Source: Acholeplasmataceae bacterium UBA5617
GTDB taxonomy: Bacteria > Bacillota_I > Bacilli_A > Acholeplasmatales > Acholeplasmataceae
Reading direction: 5' to 3'
Assembly: GCA_002424575.1 (NCBI GenBank)
Contig: DIKN01000090.1
Coordinates: 1 to 5,154 of the forward strand
Length of the DNA stretch: 5,154 nucleotides
This document shows positions 4,625 to 5,154 of this stretch, in pieces. Positions within the stretch are counted from its first letter, which is position 1, and each line of letters begins with the position of its first letter. The translations under genes were made by a program, and so were the position numbers. Under the pieces are notes generated by a model. That model was not told the DNA's origin. It searched no databases and was given only the letters and a program-made list of their open reading frames with translations.

Positions 4625-5154
4625 TCAATTCGCAACAATATTGATGAGCTTATTGGGGACGATGATAACTTTACGTACTGTTAATCCTTCTAAATGTTTT
4701 GTCACATTAGGATTTTCTAATGCCAGTTTTTCAGCTTCATCCTGTGGGAGATCGACTTTCATCATAAAACGGCCACGAAGTTTACCATTGACCTGAACGA
4801 CCATCTCCACTTCATCGACCTTGAGATAGGCTTCAAGATAAATCGGCCAATCCGAATAAATCAATTCTTCGTTTTGCTTGAGAATTTCCTTGTTTAACTC
4901 CTCGGTGATATGGGGACAAATGGGGTTTAGTAATTTGAGGAATGAGCGGGCTTGTTCTTTACCAATACGGCCTTGTTTATAAACGTCGTTGATAAAGATC
5001 ATCATTTGACTGATGGCGGTATTAAAGGCAAGTTTATCATAGTCTTCTGTCACTTTTTTGATGGTCTGATGCAAAGATTGTCTCAATTCTTTGACTTCAT
5101 CTTTTTCAATGGGAAATTCAAACATACGCCACACACGATCAAGGAATTTTTTAG
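4625..5154 (-). CDS. leuS: Leucyl-tRNA synthetase, C-terminal 175 residues (partial)
   Basis: The frame enters from the right edge (no start in the window) and ends at TGA (4625-4627). An internal GTG at 5132-5134 is not the start: the frame continues upstream as KKFLDRVWRMF, the standard lead into the LeuRS anticodon-binding domain. Diagnostic blocks are HQTIKKVTEDYDKLAFNTAI, a helical bundle ending in LLNPICPHITEEL, and the C-terminal domain with VQVNGKLRGR and VRKVIIVPNKLINIVAN. LeuRS charges tRNA(Leu) with leucine in the cytoplasm; the catalytic Rossmann domain, the KMSKS loop and the editing domain lie beyond the window. Nothing suggests truncation or decay. Leu-tRNA synthetase and the ytqA/ytqB (mnmL/mnmM) genes lie in the same general region in B. 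subtilis, as I recall, so the sigma module may sit between old neighbours. Confidence 0.95.
   Translation of the reverse strand, partial: KKFLDRVWRMFEFPIEKDEVKELRQSLHQTIKKVTEDYDKLAFNTAISQMMIFINDVYKQGRIGKEQARSFLKLLNPICPHITEELNKEILKQNEELIYSDWPIYLEAYLKVDEVEMVVQVNGKLRGRFMMKVDLPQDEAEKLALENPNVTKHLEGLTVRKVIIVPNKLINIVAN

Noticed and set aside
1..5154. Mobile element, CRISPR array, tRNA, rRNA or riboswitch
   Set aside because: No transposase or integrase frames, no terminal inverted repeats, no regularly spaced repeats and no tRNA-like or leader aptamer structure were seen; intergenic gaps are all under 110 bases.

Overview
The window looks like chromosome of a low-G+C Gram-positive-type bacterium (Bacillota or a deep branch of Mycoplasmatota such as the Acholeplasma/Izemoplasma group). 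The evidence is moderate AT-richness, strong AAGGAG-type ribosome binding sites, genes packed with short overlaps, a Bacillota-style lipobox, and a tRNA-modification gene pair typical of Bacillota. UGA is used as a stop (mnmL, mnmM, leuS) and Trp is encoded by UGG, so this is not a UGA=Trp mycoplasma. The genus cannot be read from the window.

Layout. (1) 1-186, minus: the first 62 codons of a small membrane protein (DUF1189-like, tentative), divergent from what follows. (2) 187-255: a short AT-rich divergent promoter region. (3) 256-1200 and 1178-1729, plus: an overlapping pair, mnmL (radical SAM) and mnmM (SAM methyltransferase), the glycine-independent-of-MnmC route to mnm5(s2)U at the tRNA wobble position in Gram-positive bacteria. 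(4) 1714-1771: back-to-back hairpins between convergent genes. (5) 1765-4519, minus: a three-gene module read right to left. It comprises an ECF-type sigma factor, a single-pass membrane protein in the anti-sigma position whose start overlaps the sigma gene, and a lipoprotein. The lipoprotein carries the extracytoplasmic domain normally found inside RsgI-type anti-sigma factors, followed by a long coiled coil. (6) 4586-4618: a strong intrinsic terminator for leuS. (7) 4625-5154, minus: the C-terminal end of leucyl-tRNA synthetase.

The part worth attention is the sigma module. In the classical SigI/RsgI pair, one protein holds the sigma-binding N-terminus, the membrane segment and the self-cleaving outer domain. 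Here those parts appear split between two genes: a membrane protein with a beta-rich ectodomain I do not recognise, and a lipid-anchored protein with the DINPSIEL/NEDGE RsgI-type domain, including the Asn-Pro pair implicated in RsgI autoproteolysis. The leaders of the sigma gene and the lipoprotein gene share an identical 10-mer, ACCAATAAAA, followed exactly 14 bases later by GTATAT, while the spacers are unrelated. This looks like a common promoter class, plausibly the sigma factor's own, which would make the sigma operon and its lipoprotein one autoregulated circuit. This functional model is inference; the motif and the domains are seen directly.
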